Source: Aggregatilinea lenta (lineage in GTDB: Bacteria > Chloroflexota > Anaerolineae > Aggregatilineales > Aggregatilineaceae). Taken from it: DNA of 64,000 bases. Positions 8,767 through 17,989 of this stretch are shown here, piece after piece (positions within the stretch are counted from its first letter, which is position 1; every line of letters begins with the position of its first letter). Below the pieces are notes generated by a model, which saw only the letters and a program-made list of their open reading frames with translations, did not search any database and was not told the origin of the DNA. The translations under genes and the position numbers were made by a program. Where the stretch lies: positions 310,001 through 374,000 of the forward strand of contig NZ_BFCB01000002.1 in assembly GCF_003569045.1 (NCBI RefSeq). The letters run 5' to 3'.

Positions 8767-11439
8767 ATGGCCCACGACGCGGTCCAACCGCAGCCTCACG
8801 ATCAGTCTGAGCAACCCCAAACCGGGCACCCGGCGCGCGGCAAGCTCAAAATCTTCCTCGGGTACGCGGCGGGTGTGGGAAAGACCTACGCCATGCTCGA
8901 TGCTGCACGTCTGCGCCAGGACGAAGGCGTGGACGTGGTCATCGGGCAAGTCGAGACGCATGGCCGCGCCGAGGTCGAGGCGCTGACCCGAAGCCTGGAG
9001 ATGATCGCGCCGCGCACGATCGAGGGCGACGATGCGGGCGAGCTGGACCTCGACGCGGTGCTGGCCCGGCGACCCCAGTTGGTGTTGGTCGATAACCTGG
9101 CGCACACCAACGCACCGGGATCGCGCCACACGCGGCGGTTTCAGGACATCGAGGAGCTGCTGTCGGCAGGCATCGACGTTTACACCACGCTCAACATCCA
9201 ACATCTCGAAAGCCTGAACGATGTCGTGGCGCAGATCACCGGGCTGACCGTGCGCGAGACGGTTCCTGACCGGCTCATGGACGACGTGGACAGCATCGAG
9301 CTGATCGACCTGCCGCCCGACGAGCTGATCCGCCGCGTGCGCGAGGGCAAGGTCGCCCTACCCGCCTTCAACGGGCAGAGCGTGCCGGGTTTCTTCCGGC
9401 CCGGCAACCTGACCGCGCTGCGCGAACTGGCGCTGCGCCGGGCCGCCGCGCAGGTCGACGACGAGATGCGCGCCTACAAAAAGGCGCACGCGATCTTCTA
9501 TTCGTGGGCAGCGACCGACCGGCTGTTGGTGTGCATCAGCGCCAACCCACTCAGCGAGCGGCTGGTACGCGCCGGGCGGCGTCTCGCTGAGCAGGCCAAC
9601 GCGGAATGGTTCGTGGTCTACGTCGAGACGCCGCGAACAGCACACCTGTCGGATACGGAGCGTGACCGCATCGCGCGCACCCTGCGTCTGGCCGAAGAAC
9701 TCGGCGCGAGCACGGTGATCGTTCCCGGCCAGTCCGTGGCCGACTCGATCCTGCAATACGCCCGCGCGCACAACGTCACCAAGATCATCGTGGGCAAGTC
9801 GCTGGGTGCAGGCTGGCGTGACGCGCTGCGCCGCTCGGTCGTAGAGCGCATCATCCAGCACAGCGACGAAATCGACGTGTTCGTGATCAGCGCGCCCGCA
9901 GCACCGATCCCGCGCCTGCCGTACCTGCCGCCGCGCCTGCCCGATCTGCGCCATGCGTTGTACAGCGCCGGGCTGGTCGCACTGGTCACGCTGTTTGGCC
10001 AGTTCGTGCACCGGATCATCGAGCCGACCAATCTGGTGATGGTTTACCTGCTGGTGGTGGTCATCGCCGCGACACGCTGGGGGCGAGGACCGTCCCTGCT
10101 CGCGGCGGGGCTGAGCGTACTGGCGTTCGACTTCTTCATCGTGCCGCCCCGACTGACCCTGGCCGTCTCGGACGCACAGTACCTGCTCACCTTCGTCGGG
10201 CTGTTCGGCACCGGCATGGTCATCAGTACCCTGGCCGCGCGCGAGCGCGAGCAGATGGAAGCGGCCCAGCGCCGCGAAACGTACACCGCCGCCCTGTATG
10301 CACTCAGCCGCGACCTCGCCACGACCATCGATCTCGGCGTCATCGTCGAGGCGGCGATCAAGCACGTCAGCGACCTGTTCAACTGCGAGGTGGCAATCTT
10401 CCTGCCCGGTGACGAGGGGTTGGTCCTGGCCACCCACAGTCCGGATTTCACCGACGAGCCGCAGAGCGGCGCGGTCGCGGCATGGGTCTTCCAGCGCGGG
10501 CAGATGGCGGGCCACGGCACGGAAACGCTCAACACCGCGCGGGCGCGCTATCTGCCGCTAAAAACGGCGCAAAGCACATCGGGCGTGGTCAGCGTCCGGC
10601 TGAACGAAGCCGATCCGCCGCTCAACCCGGACCAGGAGCGGCTGCTGCAAGCGCTGCTCAGCCAGGCTGCGCTGGCCATTGAAGCGACGCAGCTCGCCCA
10701 GAACGCGCGGCAGGCGCAGCTTTTGCGCGAAACGGAAAAGCTGCAAACCGCGCTGCTGAACTCCGTCTCGCACAACCTGCGCACGCCGCTGGTATCGATC
10801 ACCGGGGCGCTGAGCAGCCTGCGCGACGACGCGGGGTTCCTCGACGAGACTGCGCAGCGCGAGCTGCTCGATACCGCGTGGGAAGAAGCCGAGCGCCTGA
10901 ACCATCTGGTGGGCAACCTGCTCAACATGACGCGGCTCGAAGCGGGCGCGATGCGGCTGGGCACAACGCTATGCGACGTGCAGGATCTGGTCGGCGTGAC
11001 GCTGGCCCAGATGAGCAATCGCCTGCGCCACCGGACGGTCAATGTTGACGTGCCGGGCAGTCTGCCGCCCATCTCCATCGATCTGGTGCTGGTCGCACAG
11101 GCGTTGGTCAATCTGGTGGACAACGCCATAAAGTACTCACCGCCGGACGCGCCGATCGAGATCCGCGCCTACGAAGCGGGGCCGGATGTACGAATTGACG
11201 TCAGCGACCACGGGCCGGGCATCCTGCCCGCCGATTTGAAGCACATCTTCGACAAGTTTTACCGCGTGCAGCGCCTGAGCGACGTCACCGGCAGCGGCCT
11301 GGGTCTGTCGATCAGCCAGGGTATCGTCGAGCTGCACAACGGGCGCATCTGGGCCACTAACCGCGAGAACGGCGGCGCACGCTTCACTATCGCGCTACCT
11401 GCCGCCAGCATCCACTCATCACAGGAGAACCAGCCATGA
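8767..11439 (+). CDS. kdpD: KdpD-like osmosensitive/K+-responsive sensor histidine kinase (first copy)
   Basis: An 890-residue protein with the full KdpD architecture. The N-terminal KdpD domain has Walker A GYAAGVGKTYAML (about residues 34-45) and LVDNLAHTNAPGSRH. Next come a universal-stress-like domain (about 245-370), a DUF4118 membrane block of four helices (about 385-490), a GAF-like region (about 510-640), a HisKA box SVSHNLRTPL with H669, and an HATPase with NLVDNAIKYSPP, DHGPGILP and GSGLGLSIS. It controls phosphorylation of KdpE-type regulators in response to K+ limitation or turgor. Its stop overlaps the regulator ATG by 4 bp. Unusually, no kdpFABC follows; the next gene is a KimA-type transporter. 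Confidence 0.93.
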   Translation: MAHDAVQPQPHDQSEQPQTGHPARGKLKIFLGYAAGVGKTYAMLDAARLRQDEGVDVVIGQVETHGRAEVEALTRSLEMIAPRTIEGDDAGELDLDAVLARRPQLVLVDNLAHTNAPGSRHTRRFQDIEELLSAGIDVYTTLNIQHLESLNDVVAQITGLTVRETVPDRLMDDVDSIELIDLPPDELIRRVREGKVALPAFNGQSVPGFFRPGNLTALRELALRRAAAQVDDEMRAYKKAHAIFYSWAATDRLLVCISANPLSERLVRAGRRLAEQANAEWFVVYVETPRTAHLSDTERDRIARTLRLAEELGASTVIVPGQSVADSILQYARAHNVTKIIVGKSLGAGWRDALRRSVVERIIQHSDEIDVFVISAPAAPIPRLPYLPPRLPDLRHALYSAGLVALVTLFGQFVHRIIEPTNLVMVYLLVVVIAATRWGRGPSLLAAGLSVLAFDFFIVPPRLTLAVSDAQYLLTFVGLFGTGMVISTLAAREREQMEAAQRRETYTAALYALSRDLATTIDLGVIVEAAIKHVSDLFNCEVAIFLPGDEGLVLATHSPDFTDEPQSGAVAAWVFQRGQMAGHGTETLNTARARYLPLKTAQSTSGVVSVRLNEADPPLNPDQERLLQALLSQAALAIEATQLAQNARQAQLLRETEKLQTALLNSVSHNLRTPLVSITGALSSLRDDAGFLDETAQRELLDTAWEEAERLNHLVGNLLNMTRLEAGAMRLGTTLCDVQDLVGVTLAQMSNRLRHRTVNVDVPGSLPPISIDLVLVAQALVNLVDNAIKYSPPDAPIEIRAYEAGPDVRIDVSDHGPGILPADLKHIFDKFYRVQRLSDVTGSGLGLSISQGIVELHNGRIWATNRENGGARFTIALPAASIHSSQENQP

Positions 11440-12131
11440 CCGAACCTGCCGTGCGCGTGCTGATTGTGGACGACGACCAGGCGATCCGGCGCTTTCTGCG
11501 CACCTCGCTTGGCGCGCACAACTACGCCACGTTTGAGGCCGCTACGGGGCAGGAAGCGCTCGAAGCCGTCATCGCGGACAAGCCCGACGTGCTGATCCTC
11601 GACCTGGGGCTGCCCGACATGGATGGACTGGAAGTCACGCGTAAGCTGCGCGAATGGTCGCACCTGCCGATCATCATCCTATCCGTGCGCGAGCACGAAG
11701 ACGACAAGATCGCCGCGCTGGACGCAGGCGCGGACGATTATTTGACCAAGCCGTTCGGCGTCGGCGAGCTGTTGGCGCGGCTGCGCGTCGCGCTGCGCCA
11801 TGCCAGCACGCCTGCCGAAGAGGAAGCTGTGTTCACGCAGGGCGATCTGCTGGTGGATCTCGCGCGGCGCATCGTCAAGGTGGACGGGCGCGAGGTGCAG
11901 CTCACCCCGACCGAATACTCGCTGCTGCGCGTGCTGGTAGCGCACGCGGGCAAGGTCCTCACCCATCACCAACTGCTGCGTGAGGTATGGGGGCCGGGTT
12001 ACGAGGACGAAAGCCACCTGCTGCGCGTCAACATCAGCAACCTGCGCGGCAAGCTCGAAGCCGAACCCGCCCGCCCGCAGCACATCCTCACCGAACCGGG
12101 CGTCGGCTACCGCTTCCGCGCCAGCAGCTAG
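11436..12131 (+). CDS. kdpE: KdpE-like OmpR-family response regulator (first copy)
   Basis: A 231-residue protein. The receiver domain has VDDDQAIRRFLRTSL, the phospho-acceptor aspartate in LILDLGLPDMDGLEV, and the conserved lysine in DYLTKPFG. The C-terminal winged helix has LTPTEYSLLRVLVAHAGKVL and VNISNLRGKLEAEPARPQHI, ending EPGVGYRF. It is translationally coupled to the kinase (ATGA overlap). OmpR-family regulators bind tandem direct repeats of about 11 bp, which is what is found upstream of this operon and of kimA, so autoregulation and control of kimA are likely. Confidence 0.93.
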   Translation: MTEPAVRVLIVDDDQAIRRFLRTSLGAHNYATFEAATGQEALEAVIADKPDVLILDLGLPDMDGLEVTRKLREWSHLPIIILSVREHEDDKIAALDAGADDYLTKPFGVGELLARLRVALRHASTPAEEEAVFTQGDLLVDLARRIVKVDGREVQLTPTEYSLLRVLVAHAGKVLTHHQLLREVWGPGYEDESHLLRVNISNLRGKLEAEPARPQHILTEPGVGYRFRASS

Positions 12132-12154
12132 CGGTCCGCCTGCGCCGGATAAAA

Positions 12155-12219
12155 TTGACACTTTCTTGATGCGCATGCGCCCCATCTTGATATTCCCTTG
12201 ACCCCTCACATGGGATAAT
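12155..12219 (+). promoter_or_regulatory. Four-half-site operator and -10 for kimA
   Basis: TTGAC/TTGAT half-sites begin at 12155, 12166, 12187 and 12198 (spacings 11, 21, 11), with GATAAT at 12214-12219. Each position matches the promoter at 8231-8295 exactly in spacing, although the spacer sequences differ. The predicted start near 12226 gives a leader of about 138 nt before the kimA ATG. No consensus -35 is needed if an activator occupies the half-sites. Confidence 0.78.
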
Positions 12220-12289
12220 TGATCCACTATTCCGTTCATGTCACGCCCTGCGTGATTCGATATTTTGCCCCGTCATCCCGCCAATTTGA

Positions 12290-12345
12290 GGCAGCGCCAT
12301 CCGAGACTTTTGCGGGCGTTTTGGGCTGCCACAGAACGATGGCGC
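12290..12345 (+). promoter_or_regulatory. kimA 5' leader with two overlapping, potentially exclusive helices
   Basis: GGCAGC (12290-12295) can pair with GCTGCC (12325-12330), and GCGCCATC (12294-12301) can pair with GATGGCGC (12338-12345). The two 5' arms share two bases and the order is a-b-a'-b', so the helices either compete or form a pseudoknot-like fold. The second helix ends about 20 nt before the start codon, close to the region a ribosome would need. The ydaO/c-di-AMP riboswitch, which controls kimA in Bacillus, was looked for and not recognised. Confidence 0.4.
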
Positions 12346-12363
12346 GGCAACAGAAGGTGAAAC

Positions 12364-14349
12364 ATGGCATCGCTTGATGCTCAACAGAAGGCCCATTTTT
12401 CCCTGTCTCGCTGGCTAATCGGTAAGCCGCTGGAAACCACCGCACTGCCCCATCAAGTCATCACACGACCGATCGGGCTGGCGGTGTTCGCCTCGGACGC
12501 GCTGTCGTCCACGGCCTACGCCACCGAAGAAATCCTGATTATCCTGGCGCTGGCCGGGACCGGGGCGGCGACACTCGGCCTCTCGATCCCGATCGCTTTC
12601 GCGATTGCCGCGCTGTTGATTATCGTCACCATCTCGTACCGCCAGACGATCTACGCCTACCCGAACGGCGGCGGCGCGTACATCGTCGCGCGTGATAACC
12701 TGGGCGAGCTGCCTGCGCAGATTGCGGGCGCGGCCCTGCTGACGGACTACATCCTGACCGTAGCGGTCAGTGTCTCATCCGGCGTGGCGCAGATTACGTC
12801 CGGATTCCCAGAGCTGTTCCCGTACAAGGTTTACATGGCGATTGGCGTGATCGTGCTGATGACCATCGTCAATCTGCGCGGCGTCAAGGAGAGTGGGCGC
12901 ATCTTCGCCGTGCCGACCTATTTCTTCCTGGGCACGATGTTCCTGACGCTTGGCGTCGGCTTCGTGCGCTACCTGCTCGGCGATCTACCCACCGTTGTCG
13001 ACGTCGAGGTCGTACACAACTCAACCCAGGCGCTGGGGCTGTTCCTGGTCCTGCGCGCGTTCTCCAGCGGCTGCGCGGCCCTGACCGGTATCGAGGCGAT
13101 CTCGAACGGCATCACGGCCTTCAAAGAACCGCGCAGCCATAACGCCGCCGTGACGCTGGTCTGGATGAGCGCTCTACTCATCTCGCTGTTCCTGGGTATT
13201 ACCCTGATCGCGCACCAGATCCACGCCATGCCGAGCGAAACCGAAACAGTGATCTCGCAGTTGGGGCGCACGATTTACGGCCAGGGCAGCATCTTCTACA
13301 TGATGACGCTGGCCGGGACCGCGCTGATCCTGCTCATGGCCGCCAACACCAGCTACGCGGACTTCCCGCGCCTCGCCGCCCTGCACGCGGGCGATGGCTT
13401 CCTGCCGCGCCAGCTCACCTATCGCGGCAGCCGCCTGGTGTTCTCGTGGGGCATTTTGGGGCTGGCGTCCTGCGCCTCGCTGCTGGTGCTCGTCGCCCAG
13501 GCCAGCACCACCCGGTTGATTCCGCTGTATGCCATCGGCGTGTTCCTGAGCTTCACCATGTCGCAGACGGGCATGGTGGTCCGCCTGCGCAAGATCGGCA
13601 AGCTGAAGCCGGGTGAAGAGGTGCAGGGCCGTGAAACGGTCATGCGTTACGATCCGCACTGGCGGCTGAAGAGCTTCATCAGCGGCTTCGGCGCGCTTTG
13701 CACCGGCGTGGTGATGATCGTCTTCGCGGTGACCAAGTTCACCACCGGCGCGTGGTTCGTGATCGTTCTGATCCCGACGCTGGTGTTTGTCTTCTTCCGC
13801 ATTCACTATCATTACCGTGACGTGGCCCGCTCGTTGAGCCTGGAAGGCAAGCCGGTCGAGGTCGAAAAGCGGCCCGTGCAGACGATCATCCTGGTGGATG
13901 ACGTGCACGCCGAGACGGTGCGGCTGGTGGACTTCGCCAAGTCGCTCGACCACCCGTGGCACGCGATTCACATCGCGGTTAACCCGGACAAAGTGGACAG
14001 CATCCGCGAGAAGTGGGAGAAGCGCGTCGGCGAAGGCGAGCTGGTCATCGTCCCATCGCCCTATCGCCTGCTGGCCGAGCCGCTGCGCCAGTACATCGAA
14101 GATTTGCAGGAACAGACGCCGGGCAGCTACGTGCACATCATCATGGGCCACCTGGCGATGGACACCTTCTGGGAGCAGGCGCTGCACCAGAACAGCGCCG
14201 TGATGTTCAATCTGGCGCTGGGCCGGATGGAGCGCGTCGGCGTGACGAGCGTGCCGTACCAGATCCACCGCAACCACAAAAGCGAACACGCGGTTGAAGC
14301 GGCTGAGGCCGTGCTCGACGAGCTTGAGGCCGATACGGTAGAGGTGTAG
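12364..14349 (+). CDS. kimA: KimA-type (APC superfamily) potassium transporter
   Basis: A 661-residue protein with about twelve membrane helices up to residue 480 and a cytoplasmic C-terminal domain of about 180 residues. Sequence landmarks match Bacillus KimA/YdaO as remembered: RWLIGKPLETTALPHQ at the start, ASDALSSTAYATEEILIILA, YRQTIYAYPNGGGAYIV, FSSGCAALTGIEAISNGITA and IPLYAIGVFLSFTMSQTGM. The tail (VQTIILVDDVHAETVRLVDF) is universal-stress-like, as in KimA. KimA is a high-affinity K+/H+ symporter. Its position after a KdpDE pair and a shared operator support a K+ role. An in-family alternative would be another APC permease. Confidence 0.85.
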   Translation: MASLDAQQKAHFSLSRWLIGKPLETTALPHQVITRPIGLAVFASDALSSTAYATEEILIILALAGTGAATLGLSIPIAFAIAALLIIVTISYRQTIYAYPNGGGAYIVARDNLGELPAQIAGAALLTDYILTVAVSVSSGVAQITSGFPELFPYKVYMAIGVIVLMTIVNLRGVKESGRIFAVPTYFFLGTMFLTLGVGFVRYLLGDLPTVVDVEVVHNSTQALGLFLVLRAFSSGCAALTGIEAISNGITAFKEPRSHNAAVTLVWMSALLISLFLGITLIAHQIHAMPSETETVISQLGRTIYGQGSIFYMMTLAGTALILLMAANTSYADFPRLAALHAGDGFLPRQLTYRGSRLVFSWGILGLASCASLLVLVAQASTTRLIPLYAIGVFLSFTMSQTGMVVRLRKIGKLKPGEEVQGRETVMRYDPHWRLKSFISGFGALCTGVVMIVFAVTKFTTGAWFVIVLIPTLVFVFFRIHYHYRDVARSLSLEGKPVEVEKRPVQTIILVDDVHAETVRLVDFAKSLDHPWHAIHIAVNPDKVDSIREKWEKRVGEGELVIVPSPYRLLAEPLRQYIEDLQEQTPGSYVHIIMGHLAMDTFWEQALHQNSAVMFNLALGRMERVGVTSVPYQIHRNHKSEHAVEAAEAVLDELEADTVEV

Positions 14350-14380
14350 TCCTACTCACCGATCCACGACTTAGGTTCGA

Positions 14381-14418
14381 AAAGCCCTATCTGGCGCGCC
14401 CAGGTAGGGCTTTGTTTT
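14381..14418 (+). terminator. Rho-independent terminator after kimA
   Basis: A 14-bp stem (AAAGCCCTATCTGG with CCAGGTAGGGCTTT, one G-T wobble) with a 5-nt loop spans 14381-14413 and is followed by TGTTTT. It lies 31 bp after the kimA stop. Confidence 0.85.
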
Positions 14419-14592
14419 GGGGCCTGTTATGAACTTCTAGCCCCCTTCCCCCGCAAGGAGGGAAGGGGAATGAGGCAAAAACAGGCGGAGCAAGCCCCGT
14501 CCTTATAGGTTATGGGGCATTGGGCGAGGGAGAAACGTGCATTTTCTCCCTCAGAAAGTGCATCACAGCCTCTAGAGCGCAGATGGGTCGCT

Positions 14593-15309
14593 TCACTCGA
14601 CCTTCAGGCGATACCCCACGCCTGGCTCGGTTAACAGGTAGCGCGGGCGGGTCGGATCGGCTTCGATCTTATGGCGAAGCTGCCCCATGTAAACGCGCAG
14701 ATAGTGGCTCTCGTTCGCGTACGAAGGACCCCAGACTTCGCTGAGGAGCTGGCGATGGGTCACGACGCGGCCCGCATAGCGGACCAACGTGGTCAGAAGT
14801 TTGTATTCGAGCGGCGTGAGGTGCACTTCGACACCCTGTATGCTGACATGGCGACGCGCCAGATCCACCCGCAAATCGCCGACCTCAAAGGTCGCTTCCT
14901 CGCTGCCCTGCGCGTGGAACGAATGCCGCAGCGCGACACGAATACGGGCGAGCAGCTCGCTCGTGCCGAACGGCTTCGTCAGGTAATCGTCCGCTCCCGC
15001 ATCCAGCGCCGCGACCTTGTCGTGTTCCTGCTCCCGCGCCGACACGACGATCACAGGGGTCGAGGACCATTCGCGCAGCCGCCGCATGACTTCCAGGCCA
15101 TCCAGATCGGGCAGTCCCAGATCCAGAATGATCACGTCCGGCGCGTGCAGCGCTGCCTTGTTGATCCCGTCTGCCGCCGTTGCCGTTTCCAAAATGCGAT
15201 AGCCGTTGCTGGTGAGCGTGGTACGCAAGAACCGCCGAATCTGCACATCGTCTTCGATGACCAGAATCAGCGTATTTTGCTCAGAAGCAGATCCAGAAGC
15301 GTCACTCAT
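14593..15309 (-). CDS. kdpE: KdpE response regulator (second copy, kdp operon)
   Basis: A 238-residue OmpR-family regulator beginning MSDASGSASEQNTLILVIED. The receiver has VIEDDVQIRRFLRTTL, phospho-acceptor aspartate in VIILDLGLPDLDGLEV, and lysine in DYLTKPFG. The DNA-binding winged helix ends in EPGVGYRLKVE. The start at 15309 overlaps the kdpD stop by 8 bp, giving translational coupling; the longer upstream frame is a shadow of kdpD. It is the last gene of the leftward operon and points towards kimA, convergent with it. It is clearly paralogous to the regulator at 11436, with nearly identical receiver motifs. Confidence 0.93.
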   Translation of the reverse strand: MSDASGSASEQNTLILVIEDDVQIRRFLRTTLTSNGYRILETATAADGINKAALHAPDVIILDLGLPDLDGLEVMRRLREWSSTPVIVVSAREQEHDKVAALDAGADDYLTKPFGTSELLARIRVALRHSFHAQGSEEATFEVGDLRVDLARRHVSIQGVEVHLTPLEYKLLTTLVRYAGRVVTHRQLLSEVWGPSYANESHYLRVYMGQLRHKIEADPTRPRYLLTEPGVGYRLKVE

Positions 15310-17989
15310 CGTCTGTAACAACCTCCGGTGGCTCGCCGTCCAACGGCAGCGTGAAGCGGAACACCGCCCCGCCATCAGGGCGATTCTCGGCCCAGATACG
15401 CCCGCCGTGAATTTCGACGATTCCCCGGCAAATCGCCAGTCCCAGCCCGGCGCCGCGCGTTGCGGCAGGCTGCGCGCGATAAAACTTGTCGAAGATACGC
15501 TGCTCGTCTCCGGCCCGGAGTCCCGGTCCGTGATCGGCAATTTCAACCAACACGCCCCCCTCTATGCGCCGCGCAGAGAGATCGATGGGAGAGCCAGGCG
15601 GCGTATATTTGACCGCATTATCGAGCAGGTTGACCAACACCTGATCGATCAGGGTGCTGTCGAACGGCACGAGCGGCAGATCGTCGGGCAGCGTAACTGA
15701 CACACTCCGGCCCGCCAGCCGTTTCTCCAGCCGGTTCAGCGTCGCGCCGATGACTTCTTCCAGGAGCTGCCATTCCTTGTTGACGTGGATACCGCCCGAT
15801 TGCAAACGCGTCATGTCGAGCAAATTGCTGACCAGCCGGTTCAGTCGCTCGGCCTCTTCGTAGGTCACCTGTGCCAGCTCATGGCGACTTTCAGGCGTCA
15901 ACGTCGCATCATTTTCGAGCAGGCTGCTCGCCGCCCCGGTGATCACCGCCAGCGGCGTGCGCAGATCGTGCGAGACCGAACTTAACAGCGAGTTACGCAG
16001 CCGCTCCGTCTCGATCTGCATGTGCGCCTGTTCCGCTTCCTCGGCCAACTGCGCGCGCTCCACGGCCAGCGAGGTCTGGTTGGCGAACGTCTCGACCAGA
16101 TGCATTTGATCGGGTGAAAACAAACGCTGCGCCTGGTTGGGGAAAATACCGATCACGCCCGCCGTGCCCTGCAGCGTGCGCAGCGGCAGGTACAGCCCCT
16201 GTGCGCCGGGCAGCGCCTGGGTTCCCAACCCGGCAGCCTGTCCATGATCATACACCCACCGGGCAACGCCCTGCTCGTGTACCGTCAGCCCAGCGGCGCT
16301 TTCGGGGACGTGAATGCTCAGATTCCCCTGCGCATCCGGCAGCACCACCACGGCGCGGCTGTCGAACACCTCGCTGATATGCTGCGCGGCAATCGCGGCC
16401 AGGGTCGCGGTGCCCTGGCTGTTCGCTAAATCGCGGCTCATGGCGTAGAGATTGGCCGTGTGGCGTTCCCGCTCGCGCGCGGCCTCGGCCTGCTGTTTGA
16501 TGCGTACCGTCAGCGTGCTGATCGTCATGCCGACGAGCAGCATGATGATGAACGTCACGATGTACTGGCTGTCGGACACGGCAAAAGTCAGGTAAGGCGT
16601 GACGAAGAAGAAGTCGAACGCCAGTACGCTCAGCAGCGCGGCCAGCATCGACGGTCCGCGCCCATAACGCGCCGCCGCGAAGACCACACCAACCAGATAG
16701 ACCATGATCAGGTTGGCGAGGTCGAAGTAGGGCAGCATCAAGCGCGCGAGCAGGGTGCACAGAACGAACACGAGCAGGGTATTGGCGTAGGCCCGCCAGC
16801 CGCTGGTGCGCCGCAGCATCTGGATGGGCAATGTCGAACGAGCGGGATCAGGATCGCCGCTGATGACGTAAATATCGATCTTCTCGCTGTGGCGCACCAA
16901 TTCGTCCAGCACCGACCCAAACACGATATCGCGCCAGCGCGGGTGAGAAGGTTTGCCGACGATGATCTTGCTGACGTTGCGCTCATGCGCGTAGGCCAGC
17001 AGCTCCTGGCTCACATTGTGACCGAACCGGATCGCGGTTTCCGCCCCCAACTGCTCCGCGAGGCGCAACGTCTGGATCGCCCGGTCGCGATCCTTTTCCG
17101 GCAGCCGCGCATGGGACGGCGTCTCGATGTACACGGCCAGCCACTCGGCGCGCAGGCCACTCGCCATCCGTTTAGCCGCCCGTACCAGCCGCCGCGAGAG
17201 TGGGCTGGGACTGATGCTGACCAGGATACGTTCGGCGGCGGGCCACGTCTGTTTCACCGCATGATCGCGCCGGTAGTCCTGCATCTGCTCGTCCACCCGG
17301 TCGGCGGTGCGACGCAGGGCCAGTTCGCGCAGGGCCATCAGGTTGCCCTTGCGGAAGAAGTTCTGCATGGCGCGCTCCGCCTGCCCTGGGACATACACCT
17401 TGCCCTCTTTGAGGCGTTGAAGCAGATCATCAGGCGCAAGATCGACCATTTCCACTTCGTCGGCCTGTTCCAGCAGGGAGTCCGGGATCGTCTCGCGCAC
17501 GACGACGCCGGTAATCTGGCTCACGATATCGGTCAGGCTTTCGAGGTGCTGGACGTTGACGGTGGTGTAAACATTGATACCCGCCGCAAGCAGCTCCTCG
17601 ACGTCCTGATACCGTTTCGGGTGCCGCATCCCTGGCGCATTGGTATGGGCCAGCTCGTCTACCAGGATCAGTTGCGGATGCCGCGCGATGGCCGCGTCCA
17701 GATCGAACTCACGCAGCGCAGCACCCTGGTAGTCCACGAGGCGCGACGGAATCGCTTCCAGGCCGTGCAACAGCGCTTCCGTCTCGGCCCGCCCGTGCGG
17801 CTCGATGTAGCCCACCACGACGTCGATGCCCTCCGCCTGGCGCATGTGCGCCGCGTCGAGCATGCTGTACGTCTTGCCGACACCCGCCGTCGCGCCGAAG
17901 AAGATCTTCAGTTTTCCCCGGCGCTCCCGGTTCTCGTCGGCGCGGAGGCGCGCCAGGATCGCATCCGGATCGGGCCGCTGTTCGTCCAT
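15302..17989 (-). CDS. kdpD: KdpD sensor histidine kinase (second copy, kdp operon)
   Basis: An 895-residue protein. The KdpD domain has Walker A GATAGVGKTYSML and LVDELAHTNAPGMRHPKRYQ. It continues with a universal-stress domain (SKIIVGKPSHPRWRD), four membrane helices (DUF4118; LMLPYFDLANLIMVYLVGVV), a GAF-like region, a HisKA box SVSHDLRTPLAVITGA and an HATPase with NLLDNAVKYTPPGSP, DHGPGLRAG and GAGLGLAICRGIVEIHGG. It lies 80 bp downstream of kdpC. The start MDEQRPDPD at 17989 is chosen because AAGGA lies 11 bp before it; MTPFMDEQ at 18001 is an alternative. It senses K+ limitation and acts on KdpE. Confidence 0.93.
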   Translation of the reverse strand: MDEQRPDPDAILARLRADENRERRGKLKIFFGATAGVGKTYSMLDAAHMRQAEGIDVVVGYIEPHGRAETEALLHGLEAIPSRLVDYQGAALREFDLDAAIARHPQLILVDELAHTNAPGMRHPKRYQDVEELLAAGINVYTTVNVQHLESLTDIVSQITGVVVRETIPDSLLEQADEVEMVDLAPDDLLQRLKEGKVYVPGQAERAMQNFFRKGNLMALRELALRRTADRVDEQMQDYRRDHAVKQTWPAAERILVSISPSPLSRRLVRAAKRMASGLRAEWLAVYIETPSHARLPEKDRDRAIQTLRLAEQLGAETAIRFGHNVSQELLAYAHERNVSKIIVGKPSHPRWRDIVFGSVLDELVRHSEKIDIYVISGDPDPARSTLPIQMLRRTSGWRAYANTLLVFVLCTLLARLMLPYFDLANLIMVYLVGVVFAAARYGRGPSMLAALLSVLAFDFFFVTPYLTFAVSDSQYIVTFIIMLLVGMTISTLTVRIKQQAEAARERERHTANLYAMSRDLANSQGTATLAAIAAQHISEVFDSRAVVVLPDAQGNLSIHVPESAAGLTVHEQGVARWVYDHGQAAGLGTQALPGAQGLYLPLRTLQGTAGVIGIFPNQAQRLFSPDQMHLVETFANQTSLAVERAQLAEEAEQAHMQIETERLRNSLLSSVSHDLRTPLAVITGAASSLLENDATLTPESRHELAQVTYEEAERLNRLVSNLLDMTRLQSGGIHVNKEWQLLEEVIGATLNRLEKRLAGRSVSVTLPDDLPLVPFDSTLIDQVLVNLLDNAVKYTPPGSPIDLSARRIEGGVLVEIADHGPGLRAGDEQRIFDKFYRAQPAATRGAGLGLAICRGIVEIHGGRIWAENRPDGGAVFRFTLPLDGEPPEVVTDDE

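Noticed and set aside
12226-12363. ydaO (c-di-AMP) riboswitch before kimA
   Set aside because: The conserved G-rich and GAA-containing core segments of that class were not found; only generic helices are visible.
14360-14380. GGTTCGAAA resembling a tRNA T-arm
   Set aside because: No acceptor stem, anticodon arm or CCA context around it; it is only the lead-in to the kimA terminator. No other tRNA-like segment was seen.
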